Shown in pieces: positions 43,264 through 55,061 of a DNA stretch of 64,000 nt (the first letter of the stretch is position 1; each line of letters begins with the position of its first letter). The notes beneath the pieces are model-generated. The model saw only the letters and a program-made list of their open reading frames with translations. It was not told the DNA's origin and did no database searches. The stretch is taken from assembly GCA_963855995.1 (NCBI GenBank), contig OY979716.1:54006158-54070157 (forward strand), written 5' to 3'. The DNA comes from Muricea muricata (taxonomy: Eukaryota > Cnidaria > Anthozoa > Malacalcyonacea > Plexauridae). Position numbers and translations under genes: made by a program.

Positions 43264-43499
43264 ACCTTCATCTCGATGGTGTTTCTTTTTGCTTTACACG
43301 CCCTAATTATATATTTAGTATGGTAATCTCTCTCGCTTTCAGGTATTATTTACAGGATTCCTAACATTTTCTACGACAGAAGTAAAATTAAAAAAAGTAA
43401 TATTTCCAAATACCTATTTCGGAGAAAGTTTTTCAGAATATATAACATAAAAATAGACCTGGTTTCCAAAGTTAGTAATGTTACAAGTCTTGGAATTAT

Positions 43500-43571
43500 G
43501 GGTTTGCACGGGAATCGAACCCGTGACCTCTCGCACCCGAAGCGAGAATGATACCTCTAGACCAGCAAGCC
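43500..43571 (-). tRNA. tRNA-Pro(CGG), unit 35
   Basis: Consensus A box and T arm. Confidence 0.9.
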
Positions 43572-43926
43572 GAGAACAATCCCACCAACATCCAACATTT
43601 CTTTAAGAAAGGATTTGAAAAACAATAACAAGGTTATACCATCGGCAACTGTGATCGAGGTCAGTAAATTTATTGTGTTCTGCACCAGACATGAACTGGT
43701 GGTTCCAGACCCACTTCCAGATTCTTTTTCAGTCACTATTTGCGCTGTTTGTAATATTTTGTGTAGGACAGAAATTAAATTTTTAAACCAATACTTTTAA
43801 TGGGGCTTCTTGGGAGAAAGTGTGTCAGAACATACAACATTAAAATAAATGATATGCAATCGTCACAAACGTTTCCAAGCTTATCAATCACTCAAAAAAG
43901 TTCTTTTTCTGCAGTTTTTTAATTAT

Positions 43927-43998
43927 GGGCTTGCACGCGGATCGAACTTGTGACCACTCGCACCTTAAAAGAGGAGCACATTACTAAACAAGTAAGCC
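43927..43998 (-). pseudogene. tRNA-Pro-like relic, unit 35
   Basis: TTCGA core. Confidence 0.7.
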
Positions 43999-44121
43999 AG
44001 GAATTATTACAGGATATCTAACAATTTGTCACAAAAATAAGAGGAAAATAATAAAAAAAGTATCACCATTATCATTCGTGATCGTGGTTAGTAAATTTAG
44101 TTTTGGTTGTGGCCTGAAGAT

Positions 44122-44194
44122 GGCCTCGTGGCCAAATGGATAAGGTGTCTGACTTCGGATCAGAAAATTGAAGGTTCAAATCCTGTCGGGGTTG
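44122..44194 (+). tRNA. tRNA-Arg(TCG), unit 35
   Basis: TTCAA T loop; A13/A22 mismatch. Confidence 0.82.
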
Positions 44195-44459
44195 CAATAT
44201 TTTCTGCATGTTGTTAAACTATGCAATTCCTGCAAAAAAAGTGGAATTTTTTCTCTTAATTTTGATATGCCTTTTCCAAATTATTATTTGACAAAAAACT
44301 CTTAATGTACTACTGTTGCTGTGCCAGGCGAACATGCAAGGCGAGGGTTACTGAATCTCTAGCAACTGCCATGCAACAAGTTTCCACATCCCACACAACA
44401 ACTTCAATGAAACAGCATGGCACATCTAACAACTGATGGCCAATAAATTAAAACGAAAC

Positions 44460-44540
44460 TGGCAGCGGTGGGATTCGAACCCACGCCATAGAATGACTGG
44501 TGCCTAAAACCAGCCCCTTAGACCAATCAACCACGCTACC
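44460..44540 (-). tRNA. tRNA-Leu(TAG), unit 35, A box damaged
   Basis: A box TGGTTGATTGG has T at R15; C25 to G also disrupts the D stem. Confidence 0.63.
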
Positions 44541-44778
44541 ACCTTCATCTCAGTGGTGTTTTTTTTTTTGCTTTACACGCCCTAATTATATATTTAGTAT
44601 GGTAATCTCTCTCGCTTTCAGGTATTATTTACGGGATTCCTAACATTTTCTACGACAGAAGTAAAATTTAAAAAAGTAATATTTCCAAATACCTATTTCG
44701 GAGAAAGTTTTTCAGAATATATAACATAAAAATAGACCTGGTTTCCAAAGTTAGTAATGTTACAAGTCTTGGAATTAT

Positions 44779-44850
44779 GGGTTTGCACGGGAATCGAACC
44801 CGTGACCTCTCGCACCCGAAGCGAGAATGATACCTCTAGACCAGCAAGCC
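44779..44850 (-). tRNA. tRNA-Pro(CGG), unit 36
   Basis: Consensus A box and T arm. Confidence 0.9.
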
Positions 44851-45205
44851 GAGAACAATCCCACCAACATCCAACATTTTTTTAAGAAAGGATTTGAAAA
44901 ACAATAACAAGGTTATACCATCGGCAACTGTGATCGAGGTCAGTAAATTTATTGTGTTCTGCACCAGACATGAACTGGTGGTTCCAGACCCACTTCCAGA
45001 TTCTTTTTCAGTCACTATTTGCGCTGTTTGTAATATTTCGTGTAGGACAGAAATTAAATTTTTAAAGCAATACTTTTAATGGGGCTTCTCGGGAGAAAGT
45101 GCGTCAGAACATAAAACATTAAAATAAATGATATGCAATCGTCACAAACGTTTCCAAGCTTATCAATCACTCAAAAAAGTTCTTTTTCTGCAGTTTTTTA
45201 ATTAT

Positions 45206-45277
45206 GGGCTTGCACGCCGATCAAACTTGTGACCACTCGCACGTTAAAAGAGGAGCACATTACTAAACAAGTAAGCC
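45206..45277 (-). pseudogene. tRNA-Pro-like relic, unit 36
   Basis: TTTGA core; the loop now shows AAC at the anticodon, shared with unit 46. Confidence 0.7.
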
Positions 45278-45400
45278 AGGAATTATTACAGGATATCTAA
45301 CAATTTGTCACAAAAATAAGAGGAAAATAATCAAAAAAGTATCACCATTATCATTCGTGATCGTGGTTAGTAAATTTAGTTTCGGTTGTGGCCTGAAGAT

Positions 45401-45473
45401 GGCCTCGTGGCCAAATGGATAAGGTGTCTGACTTCGGATCAGAAAATTGAAGGCTCAAATCCTGTCGGGGTCG
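45401..45473 (+). tRNA. tRNA-Arg(TCG), unit 36
   Basis: TCG, T54C, A13/A22 mismatch. Confidence 0.7.
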
Positions 45474-45738
45474 CAATCTTTTCTGCATGTTGTTAAACTA
45501 TGCAATTGTGGCATAAAAAGTGGAATTTTTTTCTTTCAATTTTGATATTCCTATTCCAAATTACTATTTGACAAAAAACTGTTAATGTACTACTGTTGCT
45601 GTCCCAGGCGAACATGCAAGGCGAGGGTTACTGAGTCTCTAGCAACTGCCATGCAACAAGTTTCCACATCCCGCACAATAACTTCAATGAAACAGCATGG
45701 CACAACTAACAGCTGATGGCCCATAAATAAAACGAAAC

Positions 45739-45819
45739 TGGCAGCGGTGGGATTCGAACCCACGCCATAGAATGACTGGTGCCTAAAACCAGCGCCTTAG
45801 ACCACTTGGCCACGCTACC
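45739..45819 (-). tRNA. tRNA-Leu(TAG), unit 36
   Basis: All stems intact; only G13 to A in the D arm. Confidence 0.9.
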
Positions 45820-46054
45820 ACCTTCATCTCGATGGTGTTTCTTTTTGCTTTAGACGCCCTAATTATATATTTAGTATGGTAATCTCTCTCGCTTTCAAGT
45901 ATTATTTACGGGATTCCTAACATTTTGTACGACAGAAGTAAAATTTAAAAAAGTAATACTTCCAAATACCTATTTCGGAGAAAGTTTTTCAGAATATATA
46001 ACATAAAAATAGACCTGGTTTCCAAAGTTAGAATGTTACGAGTCCCAGAATTAT

Positions 46055-46126
46055 GGGTTTGCACGGGAATCGAACCCGTGATCTCTCGCACTCGAAGCGA
46101 GAATAATACCTGTAGACCAGCAAGCC
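46055..46126 (-). tRNA. tRNA-Pro body with Ser anticodon CGA, unit 37
   Basis: CGA anticodon plus a G-to-A change in the variable loop (GATCAC). Its higher-order partner, unit 47, has CGG. Confidence 0.78.
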
Positions 46127-46481
46127 GAGAACAATCCCACCAACATCCAACATTTTTTTAAGAAAGGATTTGAAAAACAATAACAAGGTAATACCATCGG
46201 CAACTGTGATCGAGGTCAGTAAATTTATTGTGTTCTGCACCAGAGATGAACTGGTGGTTCCAGACCCACTTCCAGATTCTTTTTCAGTCACTATTTGCGC
46301 TGTTTGTAATATTTCGTGTAGGACAGAAATTAAATTTTTAAAGCAATACTTTTAATGGGGCTTCTCGGGAGAAAGTGTGTCAGAACATACAACATTAAAA
46401 TAAATGATATGCAATCGTCACAAACGTTTCCAAGCTTATCAATCACTCAAAAAAGTTCTTTTTCTGCAGTTTTTTAATTAT

Positions 46482-46553
46482 GGGCTTGCACGCGGATCGA
46501 ACTTGTGACCACTCGCACCTTAAAAGAGGAGCACATTACTAAACAAGTAAGCC
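46482..46553 (-). pseudogene. tRNA-Pro-like relic, unit 37
   Basis: TTCGA core. Confidence 0.7.
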
Positions 46554-46676
46554 AGGAATTATTACAGGATATCTAACAATTTGTCACAAAAATAAGAGGA
46601 AAATAATAAAAAAAGTATCACCATTATCATTCGTGATCGTGGTTAGTAAATTCAGTTTTGGTTGTGGCCTGAAGAT

Positions 46677-46749
46677 GGCCTCGTGGAAAAATGGATAAGG
46701 TGTCTGACTTCGGATCAGAAAATTGAAGGTTCAAATCCTGTCGGGGTTG
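46677..46749 (+). tRNA. tRNA-Arg(TCG), unit 37, D stem destroyed
   Basis: The D arm reads GGAAAAATGG: C11 and C12 are A, so the D stem is lost and the A box lacks its Y. T arm consensus. Shared with units 38 and 47. Confidence 0.58.
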
Positions 46750-47013
46750 CATTATTTTCTGCATGTTGTTAAACTATGCAATTCCTGCAAAAAAAGTGGA
46801 ATTTTTTCTCTTAATTTTGATATGCCTTTTCCAAATTATTATTTGACAAAAAACTGTTAGTGTACTACTGTTGCTGTGCCAGGCGAACATGCAAGGCGAG
46901 GGTTACTGAATCTCTAGCAACTGCCATGCAACAAGTTTCCACATCCCAAACAACAACTTCAATGAAACAGCATGGCACATCTAACAGCTGATGGCCGATA
47001 AATAAAACGAAAC

Positions 47014-47094
47014 TGGCAGCGGTTGGATTCGAACCCACGCCATAGAATGACTGGTGCCTAAAACCAGCGCCTTAGACCACTCGGCCACGCTACC
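47014..47094 (-). tRNA. tRNA-Leu(TAG), unit 37
   Basis: G51/A63 mismatch. Confidence 0.82.
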
Positions 47095-47329
47095 ACCTTC
47101 ATCTCGATGGTGTTTCTTTTTGCTTTACACGCCCTAATTATATATTTAGTATGGTAATCTCTCTCGCTTTCAGGTATTATTTACGGGATTCCTAACATTT
47201 TCTACGACAGAAGTAAAATTTAAAAAAGTAATACTTCCAAATACCTATTTCGGAGAAAGTTTTTCAGAATATATAACATAAAAATAGACCTGGTTTCCAA
47301 AGTTAGAATGTTACGAGTCCCAGAATTAT

Positions 47330-47401
47330 GGGTTTGCACGGGAATCGAACCCGTGATCTCTCGCACTCGAAGCGAGAATAATACCTGTAGACCAGCAAGC
47401 C
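47330..47401 (-). tRNA. tRNA-Pro body with Ser anticodon CGA, unit 38
   Basis: As unit 37; unit 38 is an extra tandem copy of unit 37. Confidence 0.78.
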
Positions 47402-47756
47402 GAGAACAATCCCACCAACATCCAACATTTTTTTAAGAAAGGATTTGAAAAACAATAACAAGGTAATACCATCGGCAACTGTGATCGAGGTCAGTAAATT
47501 TATTGTGTTCTGCACCAGAGATGAACTGGTGGTTCCAGACCCACTTCCAGATTCTTTTTCAGTCACTATTTGCGCTGTTTGTAATATTTCGTGTAGGACA
47601 GAAATTAAATTTTTAAAGCAATACTTTTAATGGGGCTTCTCGGGAGAAAGTGTGTCAGAACATACAACATTAAAATAAATGATATGCAATCGTCACAAAC
47701 GTTTCCAAGCTTATCAATCACTCAAAAAAGTTCTTTTTCTGCAGTTTTTTAATTAT

Positions 47757-47828
47757 GGGCTTGCACGCGGATCGAACTTGTGACCACTCGCACCTTAAAA
47801 GAGGAGCACATTACTAAACAAGTAAGCC
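47757..47828 (-). pseudogene. tRNA-Pro-like relic, unit 38
   Basis: As unit 37. Confidence 0.7.
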
Positions 47829-47951
47829 AGGAATTATTACAGGATATCTAACAATTTGTCACAAAAATAAGAGGAAAATAATAAAAAAAGTATCACCATT
47901 ATCATTCGTGATCGTGGTTAGTAAATTCAGTTTTGGTTGTGGCCTGAAGAT

Positions 47952-48024
47952 GGCCTCGTGGAAAAATGGATAAGGTGTCTGACTTCGGATCAGAAAATTG
48001 AAGGTTCAAATCCTGTCGGGGTTG
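47952..48024 (+). tRNA. tRNA-Arg(TCG), unit 38, D stem destroyed
   Basis: Same GGAAAAATGG lesion as unit 37. Confidence 0.58.
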
Positions 48025-48288
48025 CATTATTTTCTGCATGTTGTTAAACTATGCAATTCCTGCAAAAAAAGTGGAATTTTTTCTCTTAATTTTGATATGC
48101 CTTTTCCAAATTATTATTTGACAAAAAACTGTTAGTGTACTACTGTTGCTGTGCCAGGCGAACATGCAAGGCGAGGGTTACTGAATCTCTAGCAACTGCC
48201 ATGCAACAAGTTTCCACATCCCAAACAACAACTTCAATGAAACAGCATGGCACATCTAACAGCTGATGGCCGATAAATAAAACGAAAC

Positions 48289-48369
48289 TGGCAGCGGTTG
48301 GATTCGAACCCACGCCATAGAATGACTGGTGCCTAAAACCAGCGCCTTAGACCACTCGGCCACGCTACC
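48289..48369 (-). tRNA. tRNA-Leu(TAG), unit 38
   Basis: G51/A63 mismatch. Confidence 0.82.
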
Positions 48370-48605
48370 ACCTTCATCTCGATGGTGTTTCTTTTTGCTT
48401 TACACGCCCTAATTATATATTTAGTATGGTAATCTCTCTCGCTTTCAGGTATTATTTACGGGATTCCTAACATTTTCTACGACAGAAGTAAAATTTAAAA
48501 AAGTAATATTTCCAAATACCTATTTCGGAGAAAGTTTTTCAGAATATATAACATAAAAATAGACCTGGTTTCCAAAGTTAGTAATGTTACAAGTCTTGGA
48601 ATTAT

Positions 48606-48677
48606 GGGTTTGCACGGGAATCGAACCCGTGACCTCTCGCACCCGAAGCGAGAATGATACCTCTAGACCAGCAAGCC
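48606..48677 (-). tRNA. tRNA-Pro(CGG), unit 39
   Basis: Consensus A box and T arm. Confidence 0.9.
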
Positions 48678-49032
48678 GAGAACAATCCCACCAACATCCA
48701 ACATTTCTTTAAGAAAGGATTTGAAAAACAATAACAAGGTTATACCATCGGCAACTGTGATCGAGGTCAGTAAATTTATTGTGTTCTGCACCAGACATGA
48801 ACTGGTGGTTCCAGACCCACTTCCAGATTCTTTTTCAGTCACTATTTGCGCTGTTTGTAATATTTCGTGTAGGACAGAAATTAAATTTTTAAAGCAATAC
48901 TTTTAATGGCGCTTCTCGGGAGAAAGTGCGTCAGAACATAAAACATTAAAATAAATGATATGCAATTGTCACAAACGTTTCCAAGCTTATCAATCACTCA
49001 AGAAAGTTCTTTTTGTGCAGTTTTTTAACTAT

Positions 49033-49104
49033 GGGCTTGCACACGGATCGAACTTGTGACCACTCGCACCTTAAAAGAGGAGCACATTACTAAACAAGTA
49101 AGCC
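49033..49104 (-). pseudogene. tRNA-Pro-like relic, unit 39
   Basis: TTCGA core; T-stem 3' strand changed (ACACGG on the + strand), shared with units 40, 48 and 49. Confidence 0.7.
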
Positions 49105-49227
49105 AGGAATTATTAAAGGATATCTGACAATTTGTCACAAAAATAAGAGGAAAATAATCCAAAAAGTATCACCATTATCATTCGTGATCGTGGTTCGTAA
49201 ATTTAGTTTTGGTTGTGGCCTGAAGAC

Positions 49228-49300
49228 GGCCTCGTGGCCTAATGGATAAGGTGTCTGACTTCGTATCAGAAAATTGAAGGTTCAAATCCTGTCGGGGTTG
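49228..49300 (+). tRNA. tRNA-Arg(TCG), unit 39
   Basis: Consensus boxes and paired D stem, but G37 is T. Confidence 0.78.
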
Positions 49301-49564
49301 CAATATTTTCTGCATGTTGTTAAACTATGCAATTGTGGCATAAAAAGTGGAATTTTTTTCCCTGAATTTAATATGCCTCTTCCAAATTACTATTTGAAAA
49401 AAAACTCTTAATGTACTACTGTTGCTGTCACAGGCGAACATGCAAGGCAAGGGTTACTGAATCTCTAGCAACTGCCATGCAACAAGTTTCCACATCCCAC
49501 ACAACAACTTCAATGAAACAGCATGGCACATCTAACAACTGATGGCCGATAAATAAAATGAAAC

Positions 49565-49645
49565 TGGCAGCGGTGGGATTCAAACCCACGCCATAGAATG
49601 ACTGGTGCCTAAAACCAGTGCCTTAGACCAATCAACCACGCTACC
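49565..49645 (-). tRNA. tRNA-Leu(TAG), unit 39, both boxes damaged
   Basis: T at A-box R15 and C56T in the B box. Confidence 0.55.
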
Positions 49646-49882
49646 ACCTTCATCTCAGTGGTGTTTTTTTTTTGCTTTACACGCCCTAATTATACATTTA
49701 GTATGGCAATCTCTCTCGCTTTCAGGTATTATTTACGGGATTCCTAACATTTTGTACGACAGAAGTAAAATTTAAAAAAGTAATATTTTCAAATACCTAT
49801 TTCGGAGAAAGTTTTTCAGAATCTATAACATAAAAATAGACCTGGTTTCCAAAGTTAGTAATGTTACGAGTCCCAGAATTAT

Positions 49883-49954
49883 GGGTTTGCATGGGAATCG
49901 AACCCGTGACCTCTCGCACCCGAAGCGAGAATAATAACTGTAGACCAGCAAGCC
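49883..49954 (-). tRNA. tRNA-Pro(CGG), unit 40, A box damaged
   Basis: The last A-box G (G19) is T, and the T stem has C50/A64. Shared with unit 49. Confidence 0.65.
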
Positions 49955-50309
49955 GAGAACAATCCCACCAACATCCACCATTTTTTTAAGAAAGGATTTG
50001 AAAAACAATAACAAGGTAATACCATCAGCAACTGTGATCGAGGTCAGTAAATTTATTGTGTTCTGCACCAGAGATGAACTGGTGGTTCCAGACCCACTTC
50101 CAGATTCTTTTTCAGTCACTATTTGCGCTGTTTGTAATATTTTGTGTAGGACAGAAATTAAATTTTTAAACCAATACTTTTAATGGGGCTTCTTGGGAGA
50201 AAGTGTGTCAGAACATACAACATTAAAATAAATGATATGCAATCGTCACAAACGTTTCCAAGCTTATCAATCACTCAAAAAAGTTCTTTTTCTGCAGTTT
50301 TTTAATTAT

Positions 50310-50381
50310 GGGCTTGCACACGGATCGAACTTGTGACCACTCGCACCTTAAAAGAGGAGCACATTACTAAACAAGTAAGCC
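50310..50381 (-). pseudogene. tRNA-Pro-like relic, unit 40
   Basis: TTCGA core. Confidence 0.7.
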
Positions 50382-50504
50382 AGGAATTATTACAGGATAT
50401 CTAACAATTTGTCACAAAAATAAGAGGAAAATAATAAAAAAAGTATCACCATTATCATTCGTGATCGTGGTTAGTAAATTTAGTTTTGGTTGTGGCCTGA
50501 AGAT

Positions 50505-50577
50505 GGCCTCGTGGCCAAATGGATAAGGTGTCTGACTTCGGATCAGAAAATTGAAGGTTCAAATCCTGTCGGGGTTG
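50505..50577 (+). tRNA. tRNA-Arg(TCG), unit 40
   Basis: TTCAA T loop; A13/A22 mismatch. Confidence 0.82.
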
Positions 50578-50842
50578 CATTATTTTCTGCATGTTGTTAA
50601 ACTATGCAAGTCCTGCAAAAAAAGTGGAATTTTTTCTCTTAATTTTGATATGCCTTTTCCAAATTATTATTTGACAAAAAACTGTTAGTGTACTACTGTT
50701 GCTGTGCCAGGCGAACATGCAAGGCGAGGGTTACTGAATCTCTAGCAACTGCCATGCAACAAGTTTCCACATCCCACACAACAACTTCAATGAAACAGCA
50801 TGGCACATCTAACAGCTGATGGCCAATAAATTAAAACGAAAC

Positions 50843-50923
50843 TGGCAGCGGTTGGATTCGAACCCACGCCATAGAATGACTGGTGCCTAAAACCAGCGCC
50901 TTAGACCACTCGGCCACGCTACC
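50843..50923 (-). tRNA. tRNA-Leu(TAG), unit 40
   Basis: G51/A63 mismatch. Confidence 0.82.
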
Positions 50924-51159
50924 ACCTTCATCTCGATGGTGTTTCTTTTTGCTTTACACGCCCTAATTATATATTTAGTATGGTAATCTCTCTCGCTTTC
51001 AGGTATTATTTACGGGATTCCTAACATTTTCTACGACAGAAGTAAAATTTAAAAAAGTAATATTTCCAAATACCTATTTCGGAGAAAGTTTTTCAGAATA
51101 TATAACATAAAAATAGACCTGGTTTCCAAAGTTAGTAATGTTACAAGTCTTGGAATTAT

Positions 51160-51231
51160 GGGTTTGCACGGGAATCGAACCCGTGACCTCTCGCACCCGA
51201 AGCGAGAATGATACCTCTAGACCAGCAAGCC
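51160..51231 (-). tRNA. tRNA-Pro(CGG), unit 41
   Basis: Consensus A box and T arm. Confidence 0.9.
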
Positions 51232-51586
51232 GAGAACAATCCCACCAACATCCAACATTTTTTTAAGAAAGGATTTGAAAAACAATAACAAGGTTATACC
51301 ATCGGCAACTGTGATCGAGGTCAGTAAATTTATTGTGTTCTGCACCAGACATGAACTGGTGGTTCCAGACCCACTTCCAGATTCTTTTTCAGTCACTATT
51401 TGCGCTGTTTGTAATATTTCGTGTAGGACAGAAATTAAATTTTTAAAGCAATACTTTTAATGGGGCTTCTCGGGAGAAAGTGCGTCAGAACATAAAACAT
51501 TAAAATAAATGATATGCAATCGTCACAAACGTTTCCAAGCTTATCAATCACTCAAAAAAGTTCTTTTTCTGCAGTTTTTTAATTAT

Positions 51587-51658
51587 GGGCCTGCACGCCG
51601 ATCAAACTTGTGACCACTCGCACCTTAAAAGAGGAGCACATTACTAAACAAGTAAGCC
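51587..51658 (-). pseudogene. tRNA-Pro-like relic, unit 41
   Basis: TTTGA core; acceptor change (GGGCCTGC), shared with unit 50. Confidence 0.7.
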
Positions 51659-51781
51659 AGGAATTATTACAGGATATCTAACAATTTGTCACAAAAATAA
51701 GAGGAAAATAATCAAAAAAGTATCACCATTATCATTCGTGATCGTGGTTAGTAAATTTAGTTTTGGTTGTGGCCTGAAGAT

Positions 51782-51854
51782 GGCCTCGTGGCCAAAAGGA
51801 TAAGGTGTCTGACTTCGGATCAGAAAATTGAAGGCTCAAATCCTGTCGAGGTCG
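51782..51854 (+). tRNA. tRNA-Arg(TCG), unit 41
   Basis: D loop AAAAGG; C4/A69 acceptor mismatch; T54C. Confidence 0.62.
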
Positions 51855-52119
51855 CAATCTTTTCTGCATGTTGTTAAACTATGCAATTGTGGCATAAAAA
51901 GTGGAATTTTTTTCTTTCAATTTTGATATTCCTATTCCAAATTACTATTTGACAAAAAACTGTTAATGTACTACTGTTGCTGTCCCAGGCGAACATGCAA
52001 GGCGAGGGTTACTGAGTCTCTAGCAACTGCCATGCAACAAGTTTCCACATCCCGCACAATAACTTCAATGAAACAGCATGGCACAACTAACAGCTGATGG
52101 CCCATAAATAAAACGAAAC

Positions 52120-52200
52120 TGGCAGCGGTGGGATTCGAACCCACGCCATAGAATGACTGGTGCCTAAAACCAGCGCCTTAGACCACTTGGCCACGCTACC
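52120..52200 (-). tRNA. tRNA-Leu(TAG), unit 41
   Basis: All stems intact; G13 to A. Confidence 0.9.
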
Positions 52201-52435
52201 ACCTTCATCTCGATGGTGTTTCTTTTTGCTTTAGACGCCCTAATTATATATTTAGTATGGTAATCTCTCTCGCTTTCAAGTATTATTTACGGGATTCCTA
52301 ACATTTTGTACGACAGAAGTAAAATTTAAAAAAGTAATACTTCCAAATACCTATTTCGGAGAAAGTTTTTCAGAATATATAACATAAAAATAGACCTGGT
52401 TTCCAAAGTTAGAATGTTACGAGTCCCAGAATTAT

Positions 52436-52507
52436 GGGTTTGCACGGGAATCGAACCCGTGATCTCTCGCACTCGAAGCGAGAATAATACCTGTAGACCA
52501 GCAAGCC
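52436..52507 (-). tRNA. tRNA-Pro body with Ser anticodon CGA, unit 42
   Basis: CGA with the GATCAC variable loop of unit 37. The rest of this unit is of unit 30 type, so the gene sits beside a recombination junction. Confidence 0.78.
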
Positions 52508-52862
52508 GAGAACAATCCCACCAACATCCAACATTTTTTTAAGAAAGGATTTGAAAAACAATAACTAGGTAATACCATCGGCAACTGTGATCGAGGTCAG
52601 TAAATTTATTGTGTTCTGCACCAGAGATGAACTGGTGGTTCCAGACCCACTTCCAGATTCTTTTTCAGTCACTATTTGCGCTGTTTGTAATAATTCGTGT
52701 AGGACAGAAATTAAATTTTTAAAGCAATACTTTTAATGGGGCTTCTCGGGAGAAAGTGTGTCAGAACATACAACATTAAAATAAATGATATGCAATCGTC
52801 ACAAACGTTTCCAAGCTTATCAATCACTCAAAAAAGTTCTTTTTCTGCAGTTTTTTAATTAT

Positions 52863-52934
52863 GGGCTTGCACGCGGATCAAACTTGTGACCACTCGCACC
52901 TTAAAAGAGGAGCACATTACTAAACAAGTAAGCC
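52863..52934 (-). pseudogene. tRNA-Pro-like relic, unit 42
   Basis: TTTGA core. Confidence 0.7.
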
Positions 52935-53057
52935 AGGAATTATTACAGGATATCTAACAATTTGTCACAAAAATAAGAGGAAAATAATCAAAAAAGTATC
53001 ACCATTATCATTCGTGATCGTGGTTAGTAAATTTAGTTTTGGTTGTGCCCTGAAGAT

Positions 53058-53130
53058 GGCCTCGTGGCCAAATGTATAAGGTGTCTGACTACGGATCAGA
53101 AAATTGAAGGCTCAAATCCTGTCGGGGTCG
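53058..53130 (+). tRNA. tRNA-Arg(ACG), unit 42, A box damaged
   Basis: G19 to T as in unit 30, T54C; T stem lacks the extra lesion of unit 30. Confidence 0.58.
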
Positions 53131-53395
53131 CAATCTTTTCTGCATGTTGTTAAACTATGCAATTGTGGCATAAAAAGTAGTATTTTTTTCTCTCAATTTT
53201 GATATGCCTATTCCAAATTACTATTTGACAAAAAACTGTTAATGTACTACTGTTGCTGTCCCAGGCGAACATGCAAGGCGAGGGTTACTGAATCTGTAGC
53301 AACTGCCATGCAACAAGTTTTCACATCTCGCACAACAACTTCAATGAAACAGCATGACACATCTAACAGCTGATGGCCCATAAATAAAACGAAAC

Positions 53396-53476
53396 TGGCA
53401 GCGGTGGGATTCGAACCCACGCCATAGAATGACAGGTGCCTAAAACCAGCGCCTTAGACCACTCGGCCACGCTACC
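53396..53476 (-). tRNA. tRNA-Leu(TAG), unit 42
   Basis: T28/T42 mismatch as unit 30; boxes consensus. Confidence 0.77.
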
Positions 53477-53712
53477 ACCTTCATCTCGATGGTGTTTCTT
53501 TTTGCTTTACACGCCCTAATTATATATTTAGTATGGTAATCTCTCTCGCTTTCAGGTATTATTTACGGGATTCCTAACATTTTGTACGAGAGAAGTAAAA
53601 TTTAAAAAAGTAATATTTCCAAATACCTATTTCGGAGAAAGTTTTTCAGAATATATAACATAAAAATAGACCTGGTTTCCAAAGTTAGTAATGTTACGAG
53701 TCCAAGAATTAT

Positions 53713-53784
53713 GGGTTTGCACGGGAATCGAACCCGTGACCTCTCGCACCCGAAGCGAGAATAATACCTGTAGACCAGCAAGCC
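53713..53784 (-). tRNA. tRNA-Pro(CGG), unit 43
   Basis: Same type as unit 6. Confidence 0.87.
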
Positions 53785-54139
53785 GAGAACAATCCCACCA
53801 ACATCCAACATTTTTTTAAGAAAGGATTTGAAAAACAATAACAAGGTAATACCATCGACAACTGTGATCGAGGTCAGTAAATTTATTGTGTTCTGCACCA
53901 GAGATGAACTGGTGGTTCCAGACCTACTTCCAGATTCTTTTTCAGTCACTACTTCCGCTGTTTGTAATATTTCGTGTAGGACAGAAATTAAATTTTTAAA
54001 GCAATACTTTTAATGGGGCTTCTCGGGAGAAAGTGTGTCAGAACATACAACATTAAAATAAATGATATGCAATCGTCACAAACATTTCCAAGCTTATCAA
54101 TCACTCAAAAAAGTTCTTTTTCTGCAGTTTTTTAATTAT

Positions 54140-54211
54140 GGGCTTGCACGCGGATCAAACTTTTGACCACTCGCACCTTAAAAGAGGAGCACATTACTAA
54201 ACAAGTAAGCC
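54140..54211 (-). pseudogene. tRNA-Pro-like relic, unit 43
   Basis: TTTGA core; as unit 31. Confidence 0.7.
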
Positions 54212-54334
54212 AGGAATTATTACAGGATATCTAACAATTTGTCACAAAAATAAGAGGAAAATAATCAAAAAAGTATCACCATTATCATTCGTGATCGTGG
54301 TTAGTAAATTTAGTTTTGGTTGTGGCCTGAAGAT

Positions 54335-54407
54335 GGCCTCGTGGCCAAATGGATAAGGTGTCTGACTTCGGATCAGAAAATTGAAGGCTCAAATCCTGTC
54401 GGGGTCG
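54335..54407 (+). tRNA. tRNA-Arg(TCG), unit 43
   Basis: TCG, T54C, A13/A22 mismatch. Confidence 0.7.
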
Positions 54408-54672
54408 CAATCTTTTCTGCATGTTGTTAAACTATGCAATTGTGGCATAAAAAGTGGAATTTTTTTCTCTCAATTTTGATATGCCTATTCCAAATTACTA
54501 TTTGACAAAAAACTGTTAATGTACTACTGTTGCTGTCCCAGGCGAACATGCAAGGAGAGGGTTACTGAATCTGTAGCAACTGCCATGCAACAAGTTTCCA
54601 CATCCCGCACAACAACTTCAATGAAACAGCATGGCACATCTAACAGCTGATGGCCCATAAATAAAACGAAAC

Positions 54673-54753
54673 TGGCAGCGGTGGGATTCGAACCCATGCC
54701 ATAGAATGACTGGTGCCTAAAACCAGCGCCTTAGACCACTTGGCCACGCTACC
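54673..54753 (-). tRNA. tRNA-Leu(TAG), unit 43
   Basis: A49/C65 mismatch, as unit 31. Confidence 0.8.
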
Positions 54754-54989
54754 ACCTTCATCTCCATGGTGTTTCTTTTTGCTTTAGACGCCCTAATTAT
54801 ATATTTAGTATGGTAATCTCTCTCGCTTTATGGTATTATTTACGGGATTCCTAACATTTTGTACGACAGAAGTAAAATTTAAAAAAGTAATATTTCCAAA
54901 TACCTATTTCGGAGAAAGTTTTTCAGAATATATAACATTAAAATAGACCTGGTTTCCAAAGTTAGTAATGTTACGAGTCCCAGAATTAT

Positions 54990-55061
54990 GGGTTTGCACG
55001 GGAATCGAACCCGTGACCTCTCGCACCCGAAGCGAGAATAATACCTCTAGACCAGCAAGCC
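54990..55061 (-). tRNA. tRNA-Pro(CGG), unit 44
   Basis: Consensus A box and T arm; partner of unit 34. Confidence 0.9.

Larger units (their letters stand above)
37240..52473. repeat. higher-order repeat, copy A (12 units)
   Basis: Runs from the later part of unit 30 to the start of unit 42. Units 34-37 match units 44-47 at a constant offset of 12,766 bp, units 39-41 match 48-50 at 11,491 bp, and units 30-31 match 42-43 at 15,322 bp. Diagnostic shared variants include the Arg D-arm lesion (37/47), the Pro D-loop lesion (40/49), the Arg G19T lesion (30/42) and the Leu A-box variant (35/45, 39/48). Copy A has three units with no partner in copy B: 32, 33 and 38. Confidence 0.85.
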
